From Bacillus sp. FJAT-29814 (GTDB lineage: Bacteria; Bacillota; Bacilli; Bacillales; Cytobacillaceae), in NCBI RefSeq assembly GCF_001510715.1, contig NZ_LMTJ01000002.1, positions 62,001 through 126,000 of the forward strand: a DNA stretch of 64,000 nt. The letters are read 5' to 3'. The notes under the pieces are model-generated. The model saw only the letters and a program-made list of their open reading frames with translations, was not told the origin of the DNA and ran no database searches. Position 1 is the stretch's first letter. Each line of letters opens with the position of its first letter. The position numbers and the translations under genes are program-made. Positions 26,757 to 35,419 of the stretch are shown piece after piece.

Positions 26757-27903
26757 AATCTATTTAAAGGAAATAAAAGATTGCTTCCGCGACCGCAGGA
26801 CACTGCTGCTGACCGTACTTTTGCCAGTAATTATGATGACTGGATTAACTTTCTTTTATGAAAAAATGGTTTCTGACGGAGAAGGAGAATCCTATAAACT
26901 TGCGGTGAATGAAGGTGCTGCTGCCGAGGTAGAAACTATTTTTGCAGGACTAAAGAATATTAAAATCGTTAAAACGGCCAATCCGGAGAAAGAGCTAGAA
27001 AAAGGCCAGGTGCAAGCGGCACTTTTACTTGACGATAATTTAGATGCTAAAATCTCGGGCGGACAAAAAGTCGATGTGTCGATTGTCGGAGATTCTTTCA
27101 GCCAGAAATCGTCCAATTTAATGGCAATCGTCCAGAACGCTTTTGCCAATTATGAAAAGTCGATTATTTCCGAGAGATTACAGACGAACGGAACAGACCC
27201 GCAATTAGTCGAACCATTTAACATTGTTCAAAAAGAGCTTTCCGGTGATAACAATAATGCCAGCCTGCTGGCAATGCTGATTCCGTTAATTATGGCAATT
27301 GCGATTGGGGTTGGTGCCAGCCCAGCGGCTGCCGATCTGTTTGCCGGCGAAAAAGAGAAAAAGACGATGGAAGCGCTATTGATGACACCTGTCAATCGCT
27401 CGACATTATTAATGGCAAAATGGTTGACCATTACTACTGTCGGTGCGGTTACAGGTATTATCACGCTGCTAGTCGTCGCCCTTGAGATTACATTCCTGAC
27501 GGAAAATCTTAAAAAATCCATTTCTTTTGGCGACAACGCCTCCCTCATTGTCGCGATTGCGGTTCTTATCTCGATTGTTTATGCCATGTTTACTGCCTCG
27601 CTCCTGATGGTGACGAGCGTGATTGGCAAGACTGTCAAAGAAGCGCAAAGCTATAGTACACCGGTAATGATGCTGGCCATGTTTCCAGCGATGATTCTTT
27701 CAAGTGTCGGAATTAATGAACTTTCTTTTCAGCATTTTGCAATTCCAATCATGAATTTATTCAGCCTGTTAAAAGAATTAGTCTTTGGCGTTGTCGATTA
27801 CGAGCACATCCTAATCACCATCGCTAGCAACCTGATTACCATGATGATCCTCTTCATCATCGGTAGAATTCTATTCATGAAAGACAAATGGGTGATGAAC
27901 TAG
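26746..27903 (+). CDS. natB: NatB-like ABC transporter permease
   Basis: 385 residues (B. subtilis NatB about 386). ABC-2 type layout: first helix at about 18-38, a large extracytoplasmic domain (about 45-170), then five or six helices (175-385), with FAGEKEKKTMEALLMTPVNRSTLLMAKW marking the conserved cytosolic loop. Forms the channel for ion export with NatA. The start overlaps the natA end, so translation is coupled; an intrinsic terminator follows eight bases after the stop. Confidence 0.92.
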   Translation: MLLKIYLKEIKDCFRDRRTLLLTVLLPVIMMTGLTFFYEKMVSDGEGESYKLAVNEGAAAEVETIFAGLKNIKIVKTANPEKELEKGQVQAALLLDDNLDAKISGGQKVDVSIVGDSFSQKSSNLMAIVQNAFANYEKSIISERLQTNGTDPQLVEPFNIVQKELSGDNNNASLLAMLIPLIMAIAIGVGASPAAADLFAGEKEKKTMEALLMTPVNRSTLLMAKWLTITTVGAVTGIITLLVVALEITFLTENLKKSISFGDNASLIVAIAVLISIVYAMFTASLLMVTSVIGKTVKEAQSYSTPVMMLAMFPAMILSSVGINELSFQHFAIPIMNLFSLLKELVFGVVDYEHILITIASNLITMMILFIIGRILFMKDKWVMN

Positions 27904-27911
27904 GGGAAAGC

Positions 27912-27946
27912 AAAGGACGGCCCACTAATGCGTGGTCGTCCTTTTT
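27912..27946 (+). terminator. Terminator of natAB
   Basis: AAAGGACGGCCCAC, loop TAAT, GCGTGGTCGTCCTTTTT with a long T-run. Confidence 0.85.
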
Positions 27947-28033
27947 ATTTTTGGGCCTTTACTTTTTACTTCTTCCAAAATCTTCATTTCCCTTCTAAAA
28001 TAAAAGGTATAATATCCCAACAGAGGTGCCTTC

Positions 28034-28618
28034 ATGTCCATCAATATCTACCAAATCCACGTTCAAACAGATCAACTCGAAAAGGTAAATGATTTTTTAA
28101 ATGACTGGCTGAAAGATTCGCATCGAGTACAGCCTGTCATCTATTCCAGCCAGAATTCACATTTTCCGTTTTTCCAAAAAGAACAGCCTTCACTTTTCGC
28201 AGTAAGTCCCATGCATGAGAATTGGATTACAATTCGCCATGATTCGTACGAACCGCCCTTTGAGCTTGCAGAAAAGCTGTCAAGTGCTCTTGACTGCACT
28301 GTTATTCAGGCGATGGGACAGAGTACAGTAGATACCTATTATTTAAGTGTCCATCAAGCTGGCAAGATGATTCGAAAAATTCATTGTGGTGAAGACACGA
28401 TCGGAACGGAATACGAAGGCGAGCCCTTCCCTTTTGAAAAAATCAATCCTGATGAACACTACTTTTATTATGAAGAAATGGATGATTTCTGCCAGCACTT
28501 CGGATTTGATGTTTTAATCGACCCATCGGAAAACGATGGGGATTGGACCATTATCAAAATAAAGGAAAAGCCAATTGAAAGGAATGGGTTATTTTCGAAA
28601 TTATTTCGAAAACACTAA
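28034..28618 (+). CDS. Hypothetical protein
   Basis: 194 residues, soluble, acidic, no signal or membrane segment. The sequence reads as mixed alpha/beta with many aromatic residues (HENWITIRHDSYEPPFELAEKL; EHYFYYEEMDDFCQHFGFDVLIDPSENDGDWTIIKI) and a basic tail. The layout resembles small Firmicutes proteins of immunity or SMI1-like type, but I cannot assign a family. Start: ACAGAGGTGCCTTC then ATG. It is a single gene convergent with the fluC pair. Confidence 0.7.
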   Translation: MSINIYQIHVQTDQLEKVNDFLNDWLKDSHRVQPVIYSSQNSHFPFFQKEQPSLFAVSPMHENWITIRHDSYEPPFELAEKLSSALDCTVIQAMGQSTVDTYYLSVHQAGKMIRKIHCGEDTIGTEYEGEPFPFEKINPDEHYFYYEEMDDFCQHFGFDVLIDPSENDGDWTIIKIKEKPIERNGLFSKLFRKH

Positions 28619-28633
28619 TCGTCCCCACCCTGT

Positions 28634-28993
28634 TCATTCTCCCCATAAATACCCGCAGCAGGCAGCAAGTATGCAGGTTAGGTACATGGCGGTACCGTAT
28701 AGGAAGAAGCGGATGTGTTTATTACCGCGGTTTAGTCGCAGCAGTTCATAATTAAAAGTGGAGAAGGTGGTGAATGAAGCCAAGAAACCTATGGTGAGAA
28801 AGCTTAGTTGTTCGTTCGTAAAATTATTTCTTCCATAAATAAATCCTGCAGCGAGGGACCCCAGGACATTAATTATAAAAGTGGCGGTTGGAATCGAAAG
28901 GATTGTCCACTTTGAGAAAAGATTACTCAGATAATAGCGAGATATGGCTCCACAGAAACCACCCGCTCCAATAATTAGAAGAAATTTCATCAT
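28634..28993 (-). CDS. crcB: Fluoride channel FluC/CrcB, second subunit
   Basis: 119 residues, four membrane helices. Motifs GGFCGAISRYYLS and GFLASFTTFSTFNYELL (with the phenylalanine-box FTTFSTF) are diagnostic of Fluc channels, which export fluoride as dual-topology dimers. It starts three bases after the stop of the other fluC gene, so the two form a co-translated heterodimer pair, as in other Bacilli. Confidence 0.93.
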   Translation of the reverse strand: MMKFLLIIGAGGFCGAISRYYLSNLFSKWTILSIPTATFIINVLGSLAAGFIYGRNNFTNEQLSFLTIGFLASFTTFSTFNYELLRLNRGNKHIRFFLYGTAMYLTCILAACCGYLWGE

Positions 28994-28996
28994 AGG

Positions 28997-29374
28997 TTAG
29001 CGGGTTCCTTTCTCCATTTTATTTGCCACAGCATGTCCGAGCGAAACAAACAAATAACCGCCAATAATCGTCAGCAGCAGGTAAATGGAACTAGTTTTCA
29101 AACCCCAATCGAGAAAAAGTTCCAAAACTTTCACACTAAAAGTAGAAAAGGTAGTAAACGAACCCAAGAAGCCGGCTACAAATCCAGTTCGAATCAAAGG
29201 AGAAATACTCTCAACCTTTAACGATAAAAAAAAGCCAATCATAAAACAGCCTAATAGATTGGCAAACAGGATTCCCGAGGAAGGAGGAAGATTGGAATTC
29301 AAAAGCATCTGGTCAATAAAATACCGTGACAACGTACCAAGTATTCCTCCCATACCTACTACAATATATACCAT
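28997..29374 (-). CDS. crcB: Fluoride channel FluC/CrcB, first subunit
   Basis: 125 residues, four helices, with GGILGTLSRYFID and GFLGSFTTFSTFSVKVLE. I set the start at the ATG at 29374, eight bases after AGAAG; alternatives two to three codons earlier exist. First gene of the fluC pair. The 75-base upstream gap contains no recognisable fluoride riboswitch, which often controls such pairs. Confidence 0.92.
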   Translation of the reverse strand: MVYIVVGMGGILGTLSRYFIDQMLLNSNLPPSSGILFANLLGCFMIGFFLSLKVESISPLIRTGFVAGFLGSFTTFSTFSVKVLELFLDWGLKTSSIYLLLTIIGGYLFVSLGHAVANKMEKGTR

Positions 29375-29458
29375 TATCATCACTTCTTTTTTCTACTACT
29401 ATATTCCCTTTTTAAAAATAATTGCTTACAAATTTCAGTTCGATAAAAAGTTTATCCG

Positions 29459-29944
29459 CTAATCTCGGTCAATATTAAACCATTCCTCTTCCCATTCATC
29501 TTCTTCCCACTCACTGCACCATTGATAATTTCTTTTTGCAAAGGTTAGAATATAATTTCGTAACATTTGATGACGAACAAGCTTTTGCTCATCTGTTAGC
29601 GCCCCAGCCCAGGCATACGTTTCAATCAATTCATAATAATCCTGATAAATACGGTTATAAATTTGATCGAGGTGTTTCTTTTGTTCTTCTGTATACTGAA
29701 TAGGCCTTGTACAGTCTAAATCATCATCCAAATTCTCTGGTTTTAGCTCTTGTTCCTCTACTTTTTTCTTTTGCTGTTTTTTTGCAGCCGCTTTTTTTTC
29801 GCTTATGATAGTGGCTTTTTCTTTAACTTCATCGCTGTCTGTAAAGGCCTTGGTCAAGGTTTCGGGAACTTCAGCAAAGCTAATTCCTTTAGGTACCATG
29901 TAGAAAAGAAACAAGAATAATATGAATCCCATTTTTTTCATCAT
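29459..29944 (-). CDS. Exported DUF2680-like protein
   Basis: 161 residues. Signal peptide (about 1-24, ending SFAEV) followed by a Lys/Glu/Ala-rich helix and a domain YTEEQKKHLDQIYNRIYQDYYELIETYAWAGALTDEQ that fits the DUF2680 pattern (repeated helices, function unknown). Two Cys (CTRPIQ and WCSEWEED) may form a disulfide, and the C-terminus is very acidic. Start: AAGGAGAAAACCG then ATG. It is followed by the fluC genes and preceded by a PepSY protein, both small exported proteins. Confidence 0.65.
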   Translation of the reverse strand: MMKKMGFILFLFLFYMVPKGISFAEVPETLTKAFTDSDEVKEKATIISEKKAAAKKQQKKKVEEQELKPENLDDDLDCTRPIQYTEEQKKHLDQIYNRIYQDYYELIETYAWAGALTDEQKLVRHQMLRNYILTFAKRNYQWCSEWEEDEWEEEWFNIDRD

Positions 29945-30011
29945 CGGTTTTCTCCTTGTTTACAAATATGTAAAGTTGCATATCAAATGACATGCAACTT
30001 TTTCCCATCAT

Positions 30012-30398
30012 TTAATCATCGTAGCGATCATCATCCTGGCCATCATCATCATCATCATGGCCATCTTCATCATGGTCATCATCGTGTCCACCGTCATCGC
30101 CATCCCGAGACCCTTCTCGTTCTACCTCCAGTACTTTACCGGTATTGGCGTCTATTTCCACCTCGTATGTACCGTCAGAGCTTTTGACAATAACCTCGTA
30201 TTGTTTCCTTCCATCATCTTCTTCCAACTTAACTGAGACTACCGTCCCTTTCACCTTACCCAAAGCAATTTCTTTTGCTTGTTTCTCTGAGATTTGGGAA
30301 TTTTGCATTAGTTGCTCAGCCTTGGCAAGTCCCCCTTGTAAGTAGGCACTAAACCCGAAAGGAATCAGAAAGGCCAGCATACAGATTACCTTTTTCAA
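30012..30398 (-). CDS. Exported PepSY-domain protein with Asp/His-rich tail
   Basis: 128 residues. Signal peptide (about 1-26), then a PepSY domain (ISEKQAKEIALGKVKGTVVSVKLEEDDGRKQYEVIVKSSDG; YEVEIDANTGKVLEVERE). The last 32 residues are almost only Asp, His, Gly and Glu, a likely divalent-metal-binding tail. PepSY domains inhibit proteases or modulate cell-wall hydrolases outside the cell. The in-frame start is TTG at 30398, nine bases after AAGGAG; an ATG four bases nearer to the ribosome site is out of frame and gives only 17 codons. Confidence 0.8.
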   Translation of the reverse strand: MKKVICMLAFLIPFGFSAYLQGGLAKAEQLMQNSQISEKQAKEIALGKVKGTVVSVKLEEDDGRKQYEVIVKSSDGTYEVEIDANTGKVLEVEREGSRDGDDGGHDDDHDEDGHDDDDDGQDDDRYDD

Positions 30399-30656
30399 AC
30401 ATTATCACTCCTTTTAGTTTTTTATATTTTGTACCATAAAAGTTATCTTATTCACGGCTCTTTTTCTCCCCAAAAAAATCTTGGTAATAAAGAGACAAAC
30501 TGGGACAAAGCCGTTACATTACAGGTATCTATTGAACAATATGAAGTATGAAAGCCTTTCGAACAGGGGGGAAAAGGGGATGGGATAAGCAGATTTTTCA
30601 ATCCAAAGAAAATAAAAGAATGGTATCAGAACAAAAGATTTCATCCAGTTGGACAA

Positions 30657-30983
30657 ATGGAAGAAGAATATATTCGTTGGGGACTTGGAATTGAGGTTCC
30701 ATTTTTTTTAAGCGACAAATTTTCCGTTGAAAATAACTCCGTTGCCATTGTCGGGTCACAAATCACTCATGACTCTTCGTGGGCCATTAAATATTCTATT
30801 GTAAAAATAAGCAGACTGGGGACGATGGTTAATTACTTTAACAGCGTTATCATACACGGGGATCAAATCGATGAAGAATTCCATCATATTTTTCATCTCG
30901 CTAACGGAGCCGATTATCAGTTATTAATTTCCAACGATTACCATTATCATTCCACTGGAAGGGTTCGACTCATTCAAAATTAG
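30657..30983 (+). CDS. Hypothetical protein, start possibly lost by frameshift
   Basis: 108 residues from the first ATG, of unknown family (EEEYIRWGLGIEVPFFLSDKF; VAIVGSQITHDSSWAIKYSIVKI). The frame stays open upstream to 30552 with protein-like sequence (ISRFFNPKKIKEWYQNKRFH then PVGQ) but no start codon. An ATG at 30580 with AGGGGGGAAAAGGGG before it is one base out of frame and stops at once (ATG GGA TAA). Adding one base there would give a protein about 26 residues longer. So the original start was probably lost by a one-base deletion or a sequence error. Confidence 0.55.
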   Translation: MEEEYIRWGLGIEVPFFLSDKFSVENNSVAIVGSQITHDSSWAIKYSIVKISRLGTMVNYFNSVIIHGDQIDEEFHHIFHLANGADYQLLISNDYHYHSTGRVRLIQN

Positions 30984-31082
30984 TAGGGAAACAACCTATA
31001 TTTGAAAGTCTATTTGATTTGCCCACTACCTCTGGACGACTCCGGCATACCTTAAACTAATCGAACAAGGAGTTGAAAAGGA

Positions 31083-32408
31083 ATGTTTAGTTTAACCAGC
31101 TTTGAAATTAGTCATTTTCTATTAGCAATGGGATGTTTGCTTGCTATGGCCCACTTATTAGGGTATCTAGCTGAACGGATTTATATTCCTCGCGTCATTG
31201 GAGAAGTGGCTGCGGGTTTAGTTCTAGGGCCAACGCTGCTGGGACACTTATTCCCTGATGTATTTAAATGGCTGTTTCTTGGATTCGAGACTGAACACAA
31301 GTTATTTGGACTTTTATACCAATTGGGCTTATTAATGTTAATGTTCTGTTCGGGTCTGAAGTTTCAAACTAAATTTAACCGGGATGATATAAAGATGACA
31401 TCAGCTTTAGTAATTGGTGCCACAATTCCTGCTTTTATTGTCGGTTGGTTTGCCGCTGATGTCTTTAATATTTCCCCCTATCTGGGAACAGCTAATAATC
31501 CTTTAGCGATGAAAATAGTCATAGCCATTTCTATCGCAATCACTTCAATACCAGTAATATCCAAAATTTTCAATGATCTCGGGATTATGCATACAAGATT
31601 TGCAAAAATTGTCATCGCTTGTGCAGGAATTCATGATATTCTGCTCTGGGTTGCGCTAGGTTTTGCCACTGCCATTGCCAGTAATGGAGCTGGTTTTTCC
31701 TCAGGCATAGCCTTAAAAAGTATCGGAGTATCGTTCGGATTTATTGTAGGGACCTTTATTGTCGGGTATTTTCTATTTAAACACTTAACCATTATTAAGC
31801 AAAATATATTATTTCGCTCCTCTAACTTAGGATATTTTTTGTTTATTATGTTTATTCTTGCCTCTTTAGCAGGCAATCTTCATGTCGAAACGATTTTTGG
31901 AGCGCTTATTGCAGGAATTATTGCCAAAGTGGCTTTACCAAAAGCGGTATCTGAGCGTCTCGAGCAAGGGGTCAGCAATATTTCCTTTTCTTGGTTTATC
32001 CCAATCTATTTTGCAACAGTAGGATTGCAATTAGACCTCGTCCGGCACTTCAACCCCCTATTCTTCCTTGCCTACTTCCTGTTTGCTACCTTGACGCAGA
32101 CACTGGCCGTTTACCTCACCTCCCGTGCCATGAAACAGGATACATTGACCAGTTTCAATTTGGGAGTGGCGATTAATGACCGCGGTGGTCCCGGAATTGT
32201 TCTTTCCTCTGTTGCCTATGCAGCAGGAATTATTAATCAAGAATTTTTCGCCATCCTTGTTATGTTAGCACTGATCACTTCCTGGATCCCGGGAACATGG
32301 CTTCGGTTCGTCGTAAACAAAGGATGGAGACTAATGCCCGGAGACGAAAACCTTATTCCCCAACCACGGTCAGACGGAAAAATCAAATCCTTCAACAAAT
32401 CGGTGTAG
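31083..32408 (+). CDS. CPA2-family cation:proton antiporter
   Basis: 441 residues, about 12-13 membrane helices. LLGYLAERIYIPRVIGEVAAGLVLGPTLLG at the N-terminus and LAGNLHVETIFGALIAGIIAKVALP in the middle match KefB/GerN-type monovalent cation:proton exchangers. No TrkA-N domain is attached. Such proteins exchange Na+ or K+ for H+; in Bacillus spores GerN acts in germination, so a link to the ger operon is conceivable but unsupported. Start: AAGGAGTTGAAAAGGA then ATG. A 21-bp inverted repeat follows the stop. Confidence 0.9.
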   Translation: MFSLTSFEISHFLLAMGCLLAMAHLLGYLAERIYIPRVIGEVAAGLVLGPTLLGHLFPDVFKWLFLGFETEHKLFGLLYQLGLLMLMFCSGLKFQTKFNRDDIKMTSALVIGATIPAFIVGWFAADVFNISPYLGTANNPLAMKIVIAISIAITSIPVISKIFNDLGIMHTRFAKIVIACAGIHDILLWVALGFATAIASNGAGFSSGIALKSIGVSFGFIVGTFIVGYFLFKHLTIIKQNILFRSSNLGYFLFIMFILASLAGNLHVETIFGALIAGIIAKVALPKAVSERLEQGVSNISFSWFIPIYFATVGLQLDLVRHFNPLFFLAYFLFATLTQTLAVYLTSRAMKQDTLTSFNLGVAINDRGGPGIVLSSVAYAAGIINQEFFAILVMLALITSWIPGTWLRFVVNKGWRLMPGDENLIPQPRSDGKIKSFNKSV

Positions 32409-32415
32409 ATACATT

Positions 32416-32462
32416 CGGGACGGTTCTTGTGTCTCATACTTTGAGACACAAGAACCGTCCCG
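32416..32462. repeat. Perfect 21-bp inverted repeat with 5-base loop
   Basis: Arms 32416-32436 and 32442-32462 are exactly complementary; the arm starts CGGGACGGTTCTTGTG and the loop is TACTT. It lies between two convergent genes and could act as a terminator, although no T-run follows. Long GGGACGGTTCT palindromes of this kind are, as far as I recall, dispersed in Bacillaceae genomes, which would make it a mobile-type repeat. Confidence 0.8.
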
Positions 32463-32466
32463 TGTT

Positions 32467-33234
32467 TTACTCAAGTAAATAAGCCTTCAATTTACTAATA
32501 TTTCGATCTGTTAGTCCGATTGCTTCTTTAAGATAGGAATCCATGCTTCCGTATCCCTTTTCCACTTCATCGTAAAAGGCATGCAGGTATTCGAGTCGGG
32601 CCTCAAACATGGCGTCAAGCACGGCCTGGTCCACCGGCTTGCGGTTGTAAGACTCGAGTCCTGCAAAATGTGCCTTCATTCGGTCTAATGTGCTGTTTGT
32701 ATATAAATAGTCCTCCTCAATGACATCGCGTGAAACCCCAAGTGCACTGAGAATGAGCGTTGCCACAGCCCCTGTCCGGTCCTTCCCGGCCATGCAATGG
32801 AACAGCATGGGTGCCTGCGGTTCCTCCAGTAAAATCTCAAATACCTTGCGAAATGTCCCCGGATAGCTCACCATTTTTCGGTTCAAGTAAATCAATAACT
32901 CCCCGGGTTCGTTTAAGTTAGGGCTATTTTCCCCCAGATCGCCAACTTGACTTACGACATTTCTATCAGGATTGACTGGGATGTGATTCCATCTGGTATC
33001 AGTAAAAATCGGATCCGGATAACGCCCAATCTCATCCTCCCTGCGAAGGTCACAGATATTTTTAATGCCGAGCCGGACGATAAGCTCCATGTCCTTTTCA
33101 GTCAATTTGCTTAAATTCCCCGAACGAAAAAGCTGACCTCTTTTCACACTGTACCCCTCAGGTGTTTGATAGCCCCCTAAGTCACGGAAGTTGAAACTTC
33201 CTTCCAAAATAATTTCACGATTGATACGATCCAT
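32467..33234 (-). CDS. Tyrosine/dual-specificity-type protein phosphatase
   Basis: 255 residues of the Y_phosphatase3 (IphP/LipA-like) family. NFRDLGGYQTPEG and LFRSGNLSKLTEKD are N-terminal markers; the P-loop HCMAGKDRTGA (146-156, nucleophile Cys147, Arg153) is intact. Family members dephosphorylate phosphotyrosine, phosphoserine/threonine or phosphoinositides; substrate unknown. No secretion signal. Start: AAGGGGGGAAGCATTC then ATG. Single gene between the antiporter (convergent) and the acyl-CoA dehydrogenase (divergent). Confidence 0.9.
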   Translation of the reverse strand: MDRINREIILEGSFNFRDLGGYQTPEGYSVKRGQLFRSGNLSKLTEKDMELIVRLGIKNICDLRREDEIGRYPDPIFTDTRWNHIPVNPDRNVVSQVGDLGENSPNLNEPGELLIYLNRKMVSYPGTFRKVFEILLEEPQAPMLFHCMAGKDRTGAVATLILSALGVSRDVIEEDYLYTNSTLDRMKAHFAGLESYNRKPVDQAVLDAMFEARLEYLHAFYDEVEKGYGSMDSYLKEAIGLTDRNISKLKAYLLE

Positions 33235-33411
33235 GAATGCTTCCCCCCCTTAACCAGCATTTCTTTTTAAAAATAATTATACCGTTTATGGCTAAACATT
33301 GCCTAATTATACTGTAAGAATGTTACTTTCCCACCATATTATAGGCTATAGGTACAAAATGATTGACCGGGGAGCCTGCATTCTCCATGATAATAATAGA
33401 GGTGGTTTATT

Positions 33412-34578
33412 GTGCTGGATTTATTTATCAGATCAGACAAGCAAAAAGATTGGCTGCAAAAATTACGGAAACTAGAAGCAAAGTATAAAAATAGGGCTGC
33501 GGAAATTGACGAGTTGGCCATTTTCCCAAAGGAAAATATTCAAGAATTGGTCGATATGGGATATCCTAGTGTGACTCTCCCTGCAAATTTCGGCGGTGAA
33601 GGCCTCAAAGTCTATGACATGGTCATGCTTCAGGAAACACTGGCTAGCTTTGACGGCAGCACAGCGCTTTCAATTGGCTGGAACCTGGGGGTAGTTGGGG
33701 AAATATTTGAAACTAAATCATGGACCGTGAAGCAGTTAAACTTTTTTGCAAAAGAAATCCTAAATGGCGCCCTGGTGAATCGTGCCGCGAGCGAAGCGCA
33801 AACAGGCAGTCCTACAAGAGGCGGGCGGCCAGGGACAAACGCTGTCAGGAAGAATGGCGCATGGGTACTGACGGGCCGAAAAACATTCACTACCATGTCC
33901 CCTGTGCTAACCTACTTTCTAACGTCGGCGTGGATTGAGGAGGAGAAAATGCAGGGGCACTTTCTGCTTCATAAAGACTTAGAAGGACTATCGATTGAAG
34001 AAACATGGGATGTCATTTCGATGAGGGGCACAGGAAGCCATGACCTTGTTCTTGATGGGGTGACCGTCGATGATTCCATGCTTGTGGAACGCCTCGATGG
34101 GCCAAGAGGAGGAAAAGTCAACGGCTGGATTCTACATATCCCTGCGTGTTACCTTGGCATCGCCCAGGCTGCCCGCGATTACGCCGTCCATTTTTCCAAC
34201 CATCATGCACCGAACAGCCTGAACGGGCCTATCAGCCAATTGCCAAATGTGCAGCAGCTGCTAGGAGAAATTGATCTAGAATTGATTCGGGCCCGACATC
34301 TCATCTATAGTGTCGCTGCAGCCTATGATGATGAATCCCGCCGGGGTCTTATCGAAAACGAACTTGGCGTCGTCAAGCATACCGTCACGAACTCGGCAAT
34401 TAACATTGTTGATAAGGCGATGCGGATTGTTGGGGCAAAAAGTCTGCAGCGTTCGAATCCACTGCAGCGTTATTACCGCGATGCCCGCGCCGGCCTCCAC
34501 AACCCGCCAATGGATGATATGACGATTAAAAAACTGGCATTATCGGCTATTGAAAAAGATATGGCAAAAAAGAGCTGA
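33412..34578 (+). CDS. Acyl-CoA dehydrogenase family protein
   Basis: 388 residues, typical length. The N-terminal helical domain (1-115), middle beta domain (NRAASEAQTGSPTRGGRPGTNAVRKNGAWVLTGRKTFTTMSP; VISMRGTGSHDLVLDGVTV) and C-terminal FAD-binding helical domain are all present. The family uses FAD to oxidise acyl-CoA or related thioesters, and some members are monooxygenases or nitroalkane-type oxidases; the substrate cannot be read. The start is GTG, seven bases after GGTGG. It is a single gene ending at a strong terminator. Confidence 0.88.
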   Translation: MLDLFIRSDKQKDWLQKLRKLEAKYKNRAAEIDELAIFPKENIQELVDMGYPSVTLPANFGGEGLKVYDMVMLQETLASFDGSTALSIGWNLGVVGEIFETKSWTVKQLNFFAKEILNGALVNRAASEAQTGSPTRGGRPGTNAVRKNGAWVLTGRKTFTTMSPVLTYFLTSAWIEEEKMQGHFLLHKDLEGLSIEETWDVISMRGTGSHDLVLDGVTVDDSMLVERLDGPRGGKVNGWILHIPACYLGIAQAARDYAVHFSNHHAPNSLNGPISQLPNVQQLLGEIDLELIRARHLIYSVAAAYDDESRRGLIENELGVVKHTVTNSAINIVDKAMRIVGAKSLQRSNPLQRYYRDARAGLHNPPMDDMTIKKLALSAIEKDMAKKS

Positions 34579-34597
34579 ATTTTCAGCTCTTTTTTTG
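34566..34597 (+). terminator. Terminator after the acyl-CoA dehydrogenase
   Basis: AAAAAAGAGCTGAA, short loop, TTCAGCTCTTTTTTT; overlaps the stop codon and works in both directions with the convergent YczE-like gene. Confidence 0.85.
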
Positions 34598-34613
34598 CGG
34601 ACCTTAAAGTTTC

Positions 34614-35258
34614 CTATTCAACTAATCTCGCACTTTTTAACTTAGGCATCATCAATTTCATAAAGACATTTAACAAGGGGCCGAAAAGGATCATGGCGAT
34701 AACCGTTCCTTCCCTAACCGTAATGCTTTCATTGAATAAAAATGAAACTGCGAGGGCAATGGCAATCGATAAAACGTCGACAAATTGTCTGATGAACCCA
34801 AAATTCTTATTAATCTTTTTTGAGATGATCATACAAACAGATTCCAACGGAAATGTAACCAAATTAATCGCCATAATAACAGATATAGACGCCGCACAAA
34901 TGATGACCGATAAAATTAAGAGCAGAACATTCATCCAATAGCTATCAATGGTGAACTTGGAATAAACATCATAAATCATGAAATTCACGACGAATCCCAA
35001 CAGGACCGCCACAAATATTTGAACAATATGGTTAATCTTGAATTCCTTTTTAAGGAGAATTAATTGAAGCAGGACGCAGCTAATGTTCATAATCATGGAA
35101 AAAGTCCCGACCTTCATATCAATGACCCCGGATACACTTAAACTTAAAGCATCCCACGCCCCGACACCAACAGCTGCTTTTATGCCTAAACTCGCGCCTA
35201 TGCCTGTAAGCATCATGCTAATTGCCACAATGAGAAATTTTTGAATAGACTTGAACAT
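34614..35258 (-). CDS. YczE/YyaS/YitT-family integral membrane protein
   Basis: 214 residues with about five or six membrane helices (GIGASLGIKAAVGVGAWDALSLSVSGV is the family N-terminal signature). YczE in B. subtilis affects bacillaene/surfactin-related processes, but the molecular role of the family is unknown. Divergent from the RpiR regulator across 161 bases, so the regulator probably controls it. Start: AAAGGAGCATGATGGA then ATG. Confidence 0.82.
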   Translation of the reverse strand: MFKSIQKFLIVAISMMLTGIGASLGIKAAVGVGAWDALSLSVSGVIDMKVGTFSMIMNISCVLLQLILLKKEFKINHIVQIFVAVLLGFVVNFMIYDVYSKFTIDSYWMNVLLLILSVIICAASISVIMAINLVTFPLESVCMIISKKINKNFGFIRQFVDVLSIAIALAVSFLFNESITVREGTVIAMILFGPLLNVFMKLMMPKLKSARLVE

Positions 35259-35419
35259 TCCATCATGCTCCTTTTTGCGATAAAAACTCTAATGTAATAA
35301 TATAAAATCAATGACGACATTAAAATACTTTACGCAAAAGTTAGAAAGCGTTTCTAATATTTCAGGGGATTTCAATAGAAATACTGAAAAACCTTTTTAA
35401 AAAGGGGCTTGGACGGATT

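Noticed and set aside
29384..29458. Possible fluoride riboswitch before the fluC pair
   Set aside because: The gap is only 75 bases and the conserved stem and loop bases are not visible.
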